Source: Melastoma dodecandrum (taxonomy: Eukaryota > Streptophyta > Magnoliopsida > Myrtales > Melastomataceae). From it: a DNA stretch of 64,000 nucleotides. Positions 34,296 to 45,645 of the stretch are shown piece after piece; the first letter of the stretch is position 1; every line of letters starts with the position of its first letter. The notes under the pieces are model-generated. The model had not been told where the DNA came from. It saw only the letters and a list, made by a program, of their open reading frames with translations, and did no database searches. A program made the translations under genes and the position numbers. The stretch is from the NCBI GenBank assembly GCA_029817715.1, contig JARUPY010000387.1, positions 1,488,001 to 1,552,000 of the forward strand. The letters run 5' to 3'.

Positions 34296-35366
34296 ATGGA
34301 GTCCTTTACCCTCCTCAAGTTCTGGCGTCGCTCCGCCTCCCCGTCCTCCCACCCCCACCACGTCACCACCCTCTTGGCCTCCGCAGATTCTGACGATGGG
34401 GCCCGTGGTGGCTCCGATGCCGAGGAGGGGGACGACGACGACGGCCCTTTCTTCGACCTCGAGTTCGACATCTCCAATGACGACGAGGACGACAAGGGCC
34501 CCCGCCCTGTCGACAATGCAAGGGCCTCCTCTGCTTCCGAAGGCGATGATGAACGAGAAGACGAGGAAGGCGGGACTGACGGGGTTGGCCTTGGTCTCAG
34601 CTTCGTGCTCTCCCCGTGTTCTTTTAACGATACCTCCGACGACTCTGGGGTCTTCCTCAAGGGAGACCTCTGTCCTGTTTTGAACTCCGAGGACGACGCA
34701 ACGTCGCCGAAGCCGGCTCAGTTCCCTGTTTCTCTCCTGAAACCCTCAGCGAAGTTGAGGGTGCTCATATCTGGTCTGAAGAAACCCGCTGCACACGAGA
34801 AATCTGAGAAGGGGAGGGCGGGGACTGAGCAGAGGCAGAGCAGCCGGAGGCTGTTTATAAAGTTCAAGGTCGAGGAGAAGCCCTTCTCGTCTCTGTTCAC
34901 CAGGGACAACAGCTCTAGGATGCAAGACACAAAGCCGACCTCGGCGGACCAGGATGCTGCATCCTCCGAGGATAGGGGACGGGAAGCGAAGATGCAGCGG
35001 TACTTGAAGAAGGTGAAGCCCCTGTACATAGGGGTGTCGAAGCTGAGATCGTCGTCTCAGCTCAGGGCCACAGTGGAGACCCAGAAAGACGCCCATGGTG
35101 TCAACAACTCCGTAAGTACCACAGATGCCGAGGCTCGCCGGGGCAACGACAGCGAACCAGGGGCAGGAGTGAAGGTGGGGTTCAGGGTAATGTGCAGGCA
35201 GCTGGGGAAGAGCCGGTCGGCTTCCGCAGCAGTCGCGGCTGTGCCAAGACCTACAGCTGCAGCAGGGGCGTCGAGGAGGGACGACTCGCTGCTGCAGCAG
35301 CAGGACGGGATCCAGGGCGCCATCTTGCATTGCAAGAGATCTTTCAACGAGTCAAGAGGTCGGTGA
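34296..35366 (+). CDS. Membrane-associated kinase regulator (MAKR), BKI1-related
   Basis: Single-exon gene for 356 residues. MAKR proteins are mostly disordered, bind the plasma membrane by basic stretches and regulate receptor kinases; they share a C-terminal motif with BKI1. Seen here: N-terminus MESFTLLKFWRRS, an acidic block at about 40-95, SFVLSPCSF and PVLNSEDDA, several Lys/Arg clusters (for example SSRRLFIKFKV and KKVKPLYIGVSKLR), and the family's C-terminal box GIQGAILHCKRSFNES. The ATG at 34296 is chosen because it begins the conserved N-terminus; the frame is open upstream through a CTT repeat, which is leader. Which MAKR subgroup is not clear to me. Confidence 0.85.
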   Translation: MESFTLLKFWRRSASPSSHPHHVTTLLASADSDDGARGGSDAEEGDDDDGPFFDLEFDISNDDEDDKGPRPVDNARASSASEGDDEREDEEGGTDGVGLGLSFVLSPCSFNDTSDDSGVFLKGDLCPVLNSEDDATSPKPAQFPVSLLKPSAKLRVLISGLKKPAAHEKSEKGRAGTEQRQSSRRLFIKFKVEEKPFSSLFTRDNSSRMQDTKPTSADQDAASSEDRGREAKMQRYLKKVKPLYIGVSKLRSSSQLRATVETQKDAHGVNNSVSTTDAEARRGNDSEPGAGVKVGFRVMCRQLGKSRSASAAVAAVPRPTAAAGASRRDDSLLQQQDGIQGAILHCKRSFNESRGR

Positions 35367-36924
35367 TGTCGTGGACAAGCACGACCAATAATTTTCGACC
35401 CCGTCCTCCTGATCTCAACCATTTTATTATTATCCGGTCCTTAGTTTAGTAATGTTGTCATAAACGGGTCCTCCAGATCCGGACGCAAACGGCACCGGCC
35501 CGGTCCAATAGCGACTCACCGCGAAGAGAACCGACGGGGAAGTCCTCCCGCAGAAGGAGAGGAGATTCGCAAAAGGGCTTTACCTTTGTAATGTCTCGTT
35601 TCAATGAGTGAAGCGGCTAGCTAGAAGACTACTACTATATGAATATGATCTTGTAAGAAAATAACCCCCCCCGCGTAGCAGTAACGAGTTGTAGATCTTC
35701 GTGTAGTAGTAACTAAGAGATACGATGAAATGAATGGATTGATGAGATGAACAATGAACAACTCATTCCAATTATATATCTTCTTTTTGGGGTCAGATTT
35801 CCAAGGGAGACAAAAAGGGAAGAGTTGGGTTGAGTGGAGCCCCAAAAGACGGCATTCCCTTTTCTGATATGCTTATAATTCATACCACAACGCCCCAACA
35901 CATTTTCATTTTCTTACATCCCCCTTCCCGGACTCCGATAAGTACAAGCATACACCAATTTGTCCGAAAAAAGGAAGTGTGGTCGGCGTGCGGAAGACTG
36001 ACTTGTAGCATGAAACTTTTGAACTATCGGGGTTAGTGATCTTTAAGCTCATTGTGTCATAAGTTAAATGCACTGTCGATGGTGAGCAGTAGTAGGTTGG
36101 ATGTCTCTATTGCTATTTACTTGCAAAATAGACGATTTGGTTGGTGTGTTGAGTCTACTTTCTAATGGTGGTCAGAAAAGTGTAAGGAGAACAGTGAAAA
36201 GTGTCTCCCTTTTGCTTTGCTTTTGTTTTGTTTTTTTTTTCTTTTTTTGGGCACCCTTTTCCTTTTTCCAGGGAGGCGGACAAAGAAAAAAAAACCGTAG
36301 GAAAAAGCAACAGAGGAAAAGGCAACTGCCTGCCCTCCCTCCCTCCCTCCCCCGGGGTTGTTGATTATTACTACTCGTGACAATGTTATTACATGGTGGT
36401 ATTGGGAAGAAGAGCGACCATGCATTGACATCGATGGATCGGACGGTACTTCAACAAAATGGGGGAGTTGAGTGAGGGAGGGAGGGAGGGATGGGGGGGC
36501 CTTATCATACTGTTGGTTTTGGTCTTATTATGGGTGGGAGTTATTTGATTTCTGGGAATCTCTTCTTCTGACCTTCTTCCCCTTGGCATTCATGTCCCAC
36601 GACCCCACCACACACACAACCCCTATGTCTGTCTACACAATGAATGACAGACAGACCTCGATTCACCTTGGGGGTTTAAATGCCCTGCAGAATGCATGCA
36701 GGCTGGCTTTGCAAGAGTCCATCCAAAGCCTTGTTCACGACGGCCCAAAGAAAAAGGACCCAAAGACTTAAAGTAAAGTAAAAACAATTTGTAAAATATG
36801 GTTTAATTTTTTAAAATTACATAAATATTCTCCTTAAATAGTTGTCTCAAAGAGTGACGATGATTTTACAAAGAAGATTACTACAATCGACAATTTTTGT
36901 GTAAAGATGTTTTAATAAAAAAAA
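35367..36924. other. Intergenic, no gene seen
   Basis: 3' flank of the MAKR gene, with purine and pyrimidine tracts around 36220-36350 and 36474-36492. No supported gene. Confidence 0.5.
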
Positions 36925-37935
36925 AGTAAAATATGGATATTTGGACCAATCAATTTGTCGATTTTACGTATTGGCATATCGTTTCAAAAATTTTTAATTT
37001 AGCCTTATTTCAATTTTACTTTTCAATTTGGTCATATTCGTAAAGGCGTTTGCGATTTCGCCATTAGCGTTAATACGTATCATTTATTTTTCCTACGTGG
37101 CAATGATAATGAAATAAATCAGGGGCAAAATATCGATATTTGGCCCAATGAATTTGCCAACTTTACATTTTGGTATAATGTTTTAAAAGTTTTAAATTTG
37201 GCCTTAAATAAATTTTAATTCGATGAGTAATTCGAGAAACATGAACCAAAAACTAAGGAAAGCAGGAGTCTACTTCGGTGACAGTTGGGCTATCATCCCC
37301 CGTCTTGTTTTCGACTTTGCTTCTCTCTTTACCTTTGTTGATGTTGGCTGAGATCTACACCATTAGGTTCATTTTCAGCTCGTATAATGACACAATGTAT
37401 TTACGTTTGGGTCGTGTGCAGTCTGTTTTTGCTTTAGTCCTAGTTTTTTCTTCTCTCCTCAATGAACATGTCTCGAGGCCTCGCTCCCTTCCCTTGTTTC
37501 GTGAGAGAAACCAAGTCGTTAGTAGAAAAAGAGTCTGTGGGTCAATCATTCAATACTGGATGAATACCCTTTGCCCCTTGTCGGCGTAGGAATCAATAGC
37601 CCAATTGTCACTAAGGTAGACTCCTGTTTTCCTGGGTTCTTGGTTCCTGTTCCTCGAATTTCTCCTCAAATTAAAATTGATTTAAGGTCAAATTGAAAAC
37701 TTTTAAAATGTTATGCCAAAACATAAAGTTGACAAATTCATTGGGCAAAATATTTTGCCCTTGATTTATTTCAGTATCATTGCCACATAAGAAAAACAAA
37801 TGACATGTATTAACGCCGTTACGAACATGGCCAAATTAAAAAGTCAAATTAAAATAAGATCAAATTGAAAACTTTTAAAACGATATGCCAAAACGTAAAA
37901 TTGACAAATTGATAGGGTCAAGTATCAGGTATTTT
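36925..37935. mobile_element. Foldback (long inverted-repeat) element, ~1 kb
   Basis: The segment at about 36925-37300 reappears inverted at about 37580-37935. Matching landmarks: ATTTGTCGATTTTACGTATT at 36953 against AAAATTGACAAATT near 37900; GTGGCAATGATA-TGAAATAAATC near 37098 against its complement near 37770; and CAGGAGTCTAC near 37263 against its complement near 37615. Arms are about 360-370 bases and diverged, the loop about 280 bases. Each arm also contains two related sub-blocks (around 36950 and 37145 on the left). There is no transposase. It fits a non-autonomous foldback or MITE-like DNA element. Ends are approximate and I see no clear target duplication. Confidence 0.75.
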
Positions 37936-38479
37936 TTCTTTAAAAAAATTCTTAAGTTTTCTGCAATCGACATTTGTCCATTTTAACCCTTTCCGAACGT
38001 AACTTCTTTATAAATTCAAAATGGCGAAATAATTTTGAAAACTTGAAATCAATACCCACTTAAATGCAAATGCAACCCTGTTTCTGGTTCAAACACGTGT
38101 CCCGGGGCCTTAGTGCTTAAGATTATATTATCATCCTTAGCACCTACGGCTTGTTTTTGGTTTGTGGTGACATGACACGACACGCGTCCACATGCAGGCC
38201 TCCTTAGTTTTTCAGACATTCACGTGTCAACGGTCCAGATTCACTCCCTGGGTCATCATCCGACGGCAATCCCGACAGAACTCCCGGAACCAAGAGCCAA
38301 AGCGCCACACTTCATCACTCTTCGCTTCTCGTCTGCTTTTACAATCAAATCAATCCCTCTTTTCCCTTCGGTTCTGCCACGGAGCACCGCAAAAGTCGAG
38401 GCCTTCTGCCGTTTGTTTGTTTGCTTGTTTGTTCTCGTTGTCCCCTTTTTGGGTTTTTCAACCGGCGACCCACCTGGAC
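37936..38479. other. Upstream region of the reticulon gene
   Basis: No separate feature seen; includes the likely leader from about 38300. Confidence 0.4.
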
Positions 38480-40191
38480 ATGGCGGAGCACCACCACGAC
38501 GAGGCCGATTCCCTCGTCGACAAGATATCCGAGAAGATCCGCGGCCGCGGAGACGATTCGTCCTCCGATTCCGGCGACGAAGGGCCCGGGGCCGCCGCTT
38601 CGGAGGTCAAGAACAAGGTCTTTCGCCTTTTCGGGAGGGAGCGGCCCGTTCACACCGTCCTCGGCGGCGGAAAGCGTGCGTCTCTTCCTCAGATTTTGTC
38701 TTCCGTCTTTTTGGATGCGTTCCGTTAGGGGTTTTAGGTCGGATTGCTGATCTTTGGCTTGTTTAAGGACATGAATTGGTTGTTTGGTTGTGGTTTTGAT
38801 CTGTCTCTGTTTGGGGCGCACGGAGTGGATGGGTAATTCTGGCGGTGATGGTTTCTGGGTTCTCTTTCACTTCATTTGATGGCAAAGCTTGGATCTTTAC
38901 CCGATTAGTGGTCGCCTTTGTATCCTTCGGGTTCGGTATAAACAGCCCGCGGATCCTTCTGGTTTGATGCTAATCGAGCTAATCTGCTGATTTTCAATAC
39001 CATATTATGACTGAGATGCTTGCTTCCAGTATTTTGGAAGGTTTTGGGATTGATGCCTTCTGCTTGACATGGTCTGATGGGATATTGTGGTTCTTTTTTA
39101 TAGGTAGATATTATGATTCTGCATCATCAAAATCTGAAATTAAGTTTTGCTTGATGAAGATTGGGGATCAAACCCGTTTTTTTCTTTTTGCTCAATAAGT
39201 GCTTTCTTATGTCAGCTAGTTACTAATGGAAGTATAGGATGAATGATTAATTTCCATATTATTTCCTATGACATAATCTGGAAAATGAGTACTTTTGTGT
39301 ATCCTGTCATTAACAGCGGCCGATCTGCTCCTCTGGAGGGACAAGAAGATATCTGCCGGAGCTCTTGGTGTTGCCACGGTGATTTGGATCCTCTTTGAGT
39401 TAGTACAATATCATCTGCTGACCCTGGTCTGCCACATTCTGATACTTGCCCTTGCAATCTTGTTCCTGTGGTCAAATGCGAATTCTTTCATCAACAAGTA
39501 ACTCTCCCATTTGCCATTTTTTTTTATATTCCCTCTCGGCCGGTTTTGATTTATGAAATGACCAACGGTTGTTTGATCACTAGGAGGCCGCCTCCAATTC
39601 CTGACGTATCTATTCCGGAGAAGCCGGTCTTGGAATTTGCCTCTGTTCTCACGGTTGAGATCAACAGGTCTTTCGCATTACTACGAGAAATCGCATCCGG
39701 AAGAGATCTCAAGAAGTTTTTGATGGTAGGTTGTTATGTTTGAGGATTATGAATTTCACGAAATGGGATTGCTATTTATGACTTAGAAGAGTTGAACCCT
39801 CTTTTCATGGCCGTAGTCCTGATGTTTCATATGACAATCCGATGTTCGATGATTATCAGGCAATCACGGGGTTTTGGGTGTTGTCTGTTTTGGGAAGCTG
39901 GTGCAATTTCCTGACCTTGTTCTACATAGGTAATTACTTTCACCATTTGGGCGATATTTAATTCTTTTTGCCTTTTTCCCTCCATGCGTGGGACTCTTTA
40001 TTGAACCTCGTGTTTTCCAAACAGTTTTTGTGTTGCTTCACACTGTGCCGGTGTTGTATGATAAGCACCAAGACAAGGTCGATCCTCTCGCGGAGAAGGC
40101 AAGCATCGAACTGAAGAAGCATTATGCCGTGCTTGACTCGAAGGTTCTAAGTAAGATCCCCCGGGGTCCACTGAAGGACAAGAAGGCGTAA
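38480..40191 (+). CDS. Reticulon-like protein B (RTNLB)
   Basis: Membrane-curving protein of tubular ER. Five exons, 38480-38675, 39317-39497, 39584-39725, 39860-39929 and 40025-40191, all with GT-AG introns in phase, give 251 residues. The acidic N-terminus ([20 protein letters not shown]) leads through [19 protein letters not shown] into the reticulon homology domain: [11 protein letters not shown], a first hydrophobic hairpin (about 80-125), the hydrophilic loop with [20 protein letters not shown], a second hairpin in exons 4-5 ([19 protein letters not shown]) and the tail [10 protein letters not shown]. The extreme C-terminus KDKKA fits a KxKxx ER-retrieval signal. The gene converges on the AAA-ATPase, with 381 bases between stops. 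Confidence 0.95.
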
Positions 40192-40572
40192 GTGCCCTTG
40201 CAACTGGTTCTTTCACGACAGTGCTTTGTAGCTTCACTTCGTCCTTTGTATTTAAACAGTTTGTTGGTCGCAATTTGGATTTTAACTTACACTTGTGGCG
40301 GTTTCCTGGGTTTGTTTGTTAGGTTGTTCTGGTGAATGTATGTACATTTGATTTTGTTAGGTTCATTTCATGGAGATCCAACAAATCATTGCATAACCAA
40401 ATTGCGAGCCAAGCATCGTGTTATATTATTACACGAGCATTTAGGTTTATTATCATTACTGTTAAATCTCTAGTCTAAGGTGACATTTCACACACTATTT
40501 ATCCTAATCCTTATGATTGATCAGCAAACCATGCGTATCGTGTCACTGCTTAAGTTACAGAGCTTATGATCC

Positions 40573-43500
40573 TTAGAGGAAGTATGTGAGCTGCTGTTTC
40601 TTCCTCGATCCGCCTTCTCCATACAACTCGTTCCACTGTTTCAACTCTGCCATGCTCGCACCGTCCGTGGCATAGCTCGCTGCAACCTGCACGGACCATG
40701 TACAGTCGCATTTAACTGAAAGAAGCTCCTAGAATGCGGGTCAGAAACTGGAACCGGGCTATTCTTTACCTGATCTTTCGCATGCTTGAAGTCGTCCATG
40801 GTCAAAGCTCTGAGGACAACTGTTCGTTCCTCTTGGTCCGAACTGCCTTCATTCACGACAAGGTCGTCTCCTGATTCCTGCTTCTTTGCGTTCCCCTGCG
40901 GACAACGGAACCGTTCAGACGAGAACTCAATGGGGGAATAACATTAACGTTCAGGATGAAGCCGCCCACCATCTCCTTCTTCATCTCTTGCTGAAGCAAT
41001 TCCCTGACCGGCCTGTAAGCTGCCGTCGTGCACAAGTTCTAGCGCGGCGAAAGTCAGTTACGAATCAGCACGTTCTGACATGATGCCTTGATCATTGAAT
41101 ATGCGGAGGATAATGGAAGCTAACCTTGAGATCGCTCCCGCTGTACCCTTCGGTCATGGTTGCGAGTTCTTTATAGTCGAACCCTTCTTTGACTTTCTCT
41201 TTAGCTAACAACGTTTTCAGGATATTCTCCCTATTTTCTGTGCCCGGCAGCCCGATCATTATTCTACCGCAGACGGAAACACCGAAACACCATAAGATAA
41301 AATCTCAACACAGACAAGGGCGAGTATTAAACATGACTTACCTGCGTTCGAATCGTCGGATTATGGCTTCATCGAGGTCGAAGGGTCTGTTGGTTGCAGC
41401 TAATACAAGGATACGCTCGCCGGCCTTGGACAAGAGTCCGTCCCAGTGAGTCATGAACTCGTTCTTTATCTTTCGCATCGCCTCGTGCTCTCCCGCCCTT
41501 GACCTTTGGCCCAACATGCTGTCAACTTCGTCCACAAAGATTATGGTGGGGGAAACTTTCGCCGCCAAAGTGAACAAAGCTCTGACATTCTTCTCATCTT
41601 CCCCAAACCACTTGGAAGTGATCGTCGACATGGACACGTTTATGAAGCTCGCGCCAGCCTCTCTTGCGACAGCCTTGGCCAACATTGTTTTCCCGGTACC
41701 AGGAGGCCCAAAAAGCAGTATTCCACGACACGGTTTCAGGAGGCCACCACGGAAAAGGTCGGGTCTCCTTAGAGGAAGCATCACTAGCTCTTGAAGAGAC
41801 TCTTTGGTCTCATCAAGGGCTCCAATGTCAGCAAATGTAACATCGATTTCGCTAGCCGGGATGACTTCTGGCCTAATCCTCTTCTCGAACTCATTGTCTG
41901 GTGGTACCTCCACCTGTTCGTCATCAACGTTTAATCATACATTGTCTGTCCCATCACATTCCAACACAATTCATAACTACTTACAGCAGCTTTCGTTGGC
42001 GTCGATGATTTATCAACCTCCGCCTTTGGCGTGGGTACCAACGTCTCGGTTGTGCCCTTCTTGTCAACATCGGGAGATTCAGATTTCCCAACCACATCAC
42101 CTCGAGTCCCAGGCTCCTGTCATTTTTCCAGAATCGAGTCACTGAAAAATCACTTTACCCAGCTGATGAAGTTCATTGCATTCAAAAACTCCAAAAGATT
42201 AAACCTCGGACTTCTCCGCATGCGCTTCCAACTTCACCATATCCTTGCCGCTAGCATTTCCTTCTTGGAATATGCTCAATCCATGCGATAAGCTGTTCAC
42301 GATGTCGTTATATCAACTGATCATGCTGCAAGGCACGTCAACACGAAACAGGAAATCAAAAGAAGTTAGGATAGTCTTGCCTTTCAGATGATATGAGGAG
42401 CTTTCCATTCCTATACTCTGGATTCGCGTTCTTCATCAAATGGTAGGAGATAGCCGACATCACGACCTCTTCTATGTAATTACTAAGGACCATTGTATCC
42501 GGAACACAGATCGACTCGAGGTCGTCGCAATCCAGGTCGTTTGATGACAACACTTCCATGATGTGAATCCTGTTATCTTGGACTTGAATTGCCTTCATAT
42601 CCTCCTCCAACTGTGACTTCCAGTTCACCAGATTGTTCTCGTCTTCTGGGGGCCTGATTTCAATACTATACGGGAATACAGAAGCCAGCTGATCACTCAC
42701 TTCACCATAAATACTTTCAGATTCCGAGATCCGAGATCCCAGAATAAGGACAGATCCAGAGAGCTTGTTCAGCATCTTGTGAAACAGAGTGTAGATCCTC
42801 GACGATTTAAACAGGAGCTTGTCAACATCCCTAAGATACAGCACGATCGGACAGGTTTTTGGTATGAACACCAAGACCTGCGGCAACGAGGACAAAACTG
42901 TTCAAATTTGATAATAACGACAAGGCCGTCAATGGGAAGTACCTGAACAATTACCTTGTAAAGAGACTGAATAAGAAGCTTTTCATCGAACGACCAACTG
43001 CTCGTACGCTTGAGAGGAGCTATTTATGAGAAGAATCAATGAGTTAATTAACCAGAAAGTCACCGCTACTCAAAGAAAACATCGTATCACACATGCAATA
43101 GTTGGCGGCCAAGACATTTCTAAGCCGAACCGCAGCTAATAACCTGAATTCGTGGGAGGCAGTTGTGTAATACTACTGATGTTATCGGCAACAGAAGCGG
43201 TTTTGCGAAGTTTCGGCAGGCCAGAACCGTCCATTCCCCTGAAACACCCGAGATAACTCACTGAATACAGAAGCTAGGTGAAAATAGCACAGGAGGATTC
43301 CGTGTTTTGCCGAAATCCATTCAAATTACCTGGTTCCATTGTCAAACCCACTGTTTTGCCGCCTCAGACTCGATCCCACTGCTGCAGGGAGGAAAGCTGA
43401 CATTACTGGTAACAATCAAAGGGAAAAGAAGTGTAGAAAAGCCATGACGATCATTGGCATTAGCCTATTTCGTATACCTTTAGTTTCCTCCTTCTGCGGA

Positions 43501-44510
43501 AATATAGACAATGATCCAAGAAAGCCAGATAGCCTCCCTAGAGTCGACTCCGATGGAGACCTCTTGAAAGACTGCATGAACAAAATACTCGCAAGCCTCA
43601 CATGGTTAAAAACCGAATAAAGCTTGGTAAATTACAGACCATAAATTTCATCATGCAGACGATATACAGAACAAAGAAGACGAAAAGGCTCACATATTCT
43701 TTGTTGCCACTACCATATTTACTCTGAATCTGCAAATATCGAAAGCAAAACGATAATTGGAAGACGAATCAAGATAAGTTTGGAACGAAACTTTGCAAGA
43801 CTAGATAAACTGAGTAAGTGAACCTTGAGCGAGAAATCGGTCACATCTAGTAATAAGAGCTTGGCATCGAAGTGATGAGCTAAGGCCTTTGCGAGCATCT
43901 GTTGGTAAAGCTCTGTCCATCAAAAGACAGTTCTTTTAAACCACACAAAACTACTTTGAACTATCCAATCGAGAAGGGATGCAATTAAGATAACCAGCTG
44001 GTCCAGAAAGTAGAATCGCTCGACTGGCAGGAGAAAGATTCCGGGTGTACTTAGATACGTCGGCGTGCTTCAAATGGACATAAGCCGCACTAGTCAGCAA
44101 TACTCTCGTCTGTTTGCTGTTATTATGGTTGGCAAATAGAAAACAACCTTAGAACATGTGTAAAGAAGACCAATTTCATGAATCTGAATCGAGTCCAAGG
44201 ATGGCAACACGACAGAATAAACAGCCACCATGCTCATGCGTGTAGGTAATCGCTGTAGATAACCGATAACGAATCGGAGTGTGATGGTAAACCTGAGGTA
44301 GTAAGGGAACTTGTCAAATGTGACTTGGCTGTCCTTGCCATCGACGACCATCTTCAACATCTCCTTCTCCAAGGTTTCGACTGTAAAGGAGTTCGGTGAG
44401 GAATCCGTGTTGCCCCTCCATTTGCTTACCGTTTGACCCGATGCGAGCCCAATCCCTACACCAACCCCGACCCCCACTCCTATGGCAGACAGCATCATCT
44501 TCTGATCCAT
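40573..44510 (-). CDS. AAA-type ATPase, DAA1-like, 16 exons
   Basis: Sixteen exons, 44510-44293, 44116-43995, 43912-43824, 43729-43694, 43571-43478, 43381-43330, 43238-43144, 43019-42955, 42877-42381, 42292-42205, 42116-41985, 41913-41342, 41263-41125, 41038-40970, 40895-40770 and 40686-40573, sum to 835 residues in a closed frame. That length fits the DAA1 group (Arabidopsis At1g64110 and relatives). A Gly/Val-rich hydrophobic N-terminus (GVGVGVGVGIGLASGQ) may anchor it in a membrane. The C-terminal AAA module has Walker A GPPGTGKT (about 565-572), Walker B IIFVDE (about 620-625), ATNRPFDLD and the arginine pair in RRFERR, and resembles the Msp1/spastin type. A degenerate second P-loop-like region lies in the N-terminal half (LLSGPAELYQQMLAKAL). 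Intron 9 uses a GC donor. A broken 3' copy lies at 20764-21446. Confidence 0.93.
42293..42380 (-). other. GC-AG intron (intron 9 of the AAA-ATPase)
   Basis: 88-base intron whose donor reads AG/GCAAGA, the known consensus of GC-AG introns; acceptor CAG at 42295-42293. Only this junction joins SSER/S to LSHGLSIFQ in frame, matching the family. Confidence 0.85.
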
Positions 44511-45645
44511 TTTCTACCCCTCTAATCTAAAAGAACACGAAAACAAACTAATTAACTTTCCGGAAACCACGGACAAACTCGCTCGAAATGGCTGACTTTC
44601 GGCCAGACTTGCTTATTCACGTATCCCTTCATATCTCTCTCTTTCCCTTTATACCTTTCTTGTTACACAGACTAAAGGGCAGAATCTGATATTCCCAGAC
44701 CAAAAACATGAACTAGACACTCGAATAACGAGAACAACATCCCGTGCACACTAGTGATATCTAACAGATCGAAGCCTCCTCGGGAATCTACTATGGCCCG
44801 CGAGAACAAAACCGCCATCAACCGCCTTTTACATCGTCTCCCGCCCGCCGACGATGTAAGCATGGAAATCAAACGCTGATCTTTACAGACATGGAAAACA
44901 AAGACAACGGCAGCAGAAGGCAAAACGCACCGTGATCCTCAAGAATAACGAAAAGAAAGAACACGTCAAGGAAAAGGTAACGGAATAATGATCTGGGGTC
45001 GAAACTCCGTGGTTGTCAAGTGTAAGAAGAAGAAGAAGAAGAAGAGCCTCTGTCTGATGTTGGAAACTGCAAAATCTTCTGTTATATTTCCATTGTTCAT
45101 CCAAAGAGGAAAGAAAAGGGAAGGATAACTGCCTTTGTAAGAAGAGAAGAGAAGGGAATGGTTGGAATGGGGAAGGAAAGGCCGGCGGTTCTGGGGCTTT
45201 TTCTCTGCTTCTCCATTTCCATTCCTTTTGTTGCGGGTCGTTCGCTCGACAAGACCCAACAAAATCTTAAACGTGTCGGACGTTCGGACGGGGTTGGATT
45301 CGGTGGTGTCAGAAAGCAAATGGTCTCGGGATGCGATCCCAACTCTCTCTCCCCATCCAACACTGTCCTGCATCGATCAATCTTCGTGAACTCTGTTTCT
45401 TGGCCTACCGATACGCGCATTGGGAACGCGCCACGTGGACACTTCCCATAAATGTATTCTGCGTTGGGTTTGGTACCATGTGAAGGCCAATAACTCTCAC
45501 TGTACAATGAATGTTTCCTCTTTGTGGATCAACCTTTGATGATGGCTCATGGCTCTGCCTAAGCAACTCAGATCGAAACATTTATACCGTTCCTACAACT
45601 GATTTACAATGTGGGGTCGGATTGGATTGGATGCAGGGTTGTTAC
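44511..45645. other. ATPase leader/promoter and CPBP gene 3' flank
   Basis: A TATAAA on the minus strand at 44653-44648 may be the ATPase core promoter. A GAA run lies at 45028-45045. No further gene supported. Confidence 0.45.
44648..44653 (-). promoter_or_regulatory. TATA-like box of AAA-ATPase gene
   Basis: TATAAA about 140 bases before the ATG at 44510 on the minus strand. Confidence 0.4.

Noticed and set aside
38224..38766. Alternative 180-codon plus-strand frame across the reticulon first exon
   Set aside because: It runs into the intron and its translation is Arg/Pro-rich noise; the reticulon frame has the correct N-terminus and splice site.
42378..42382. Frameshift or missing splice site in the AAA-ATPase
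   Set aside because: A GC donor with the AG/GCAAG consensus restores the frame and the conserved junction, and the total of all sixteen exons is divisible by three with no stop.
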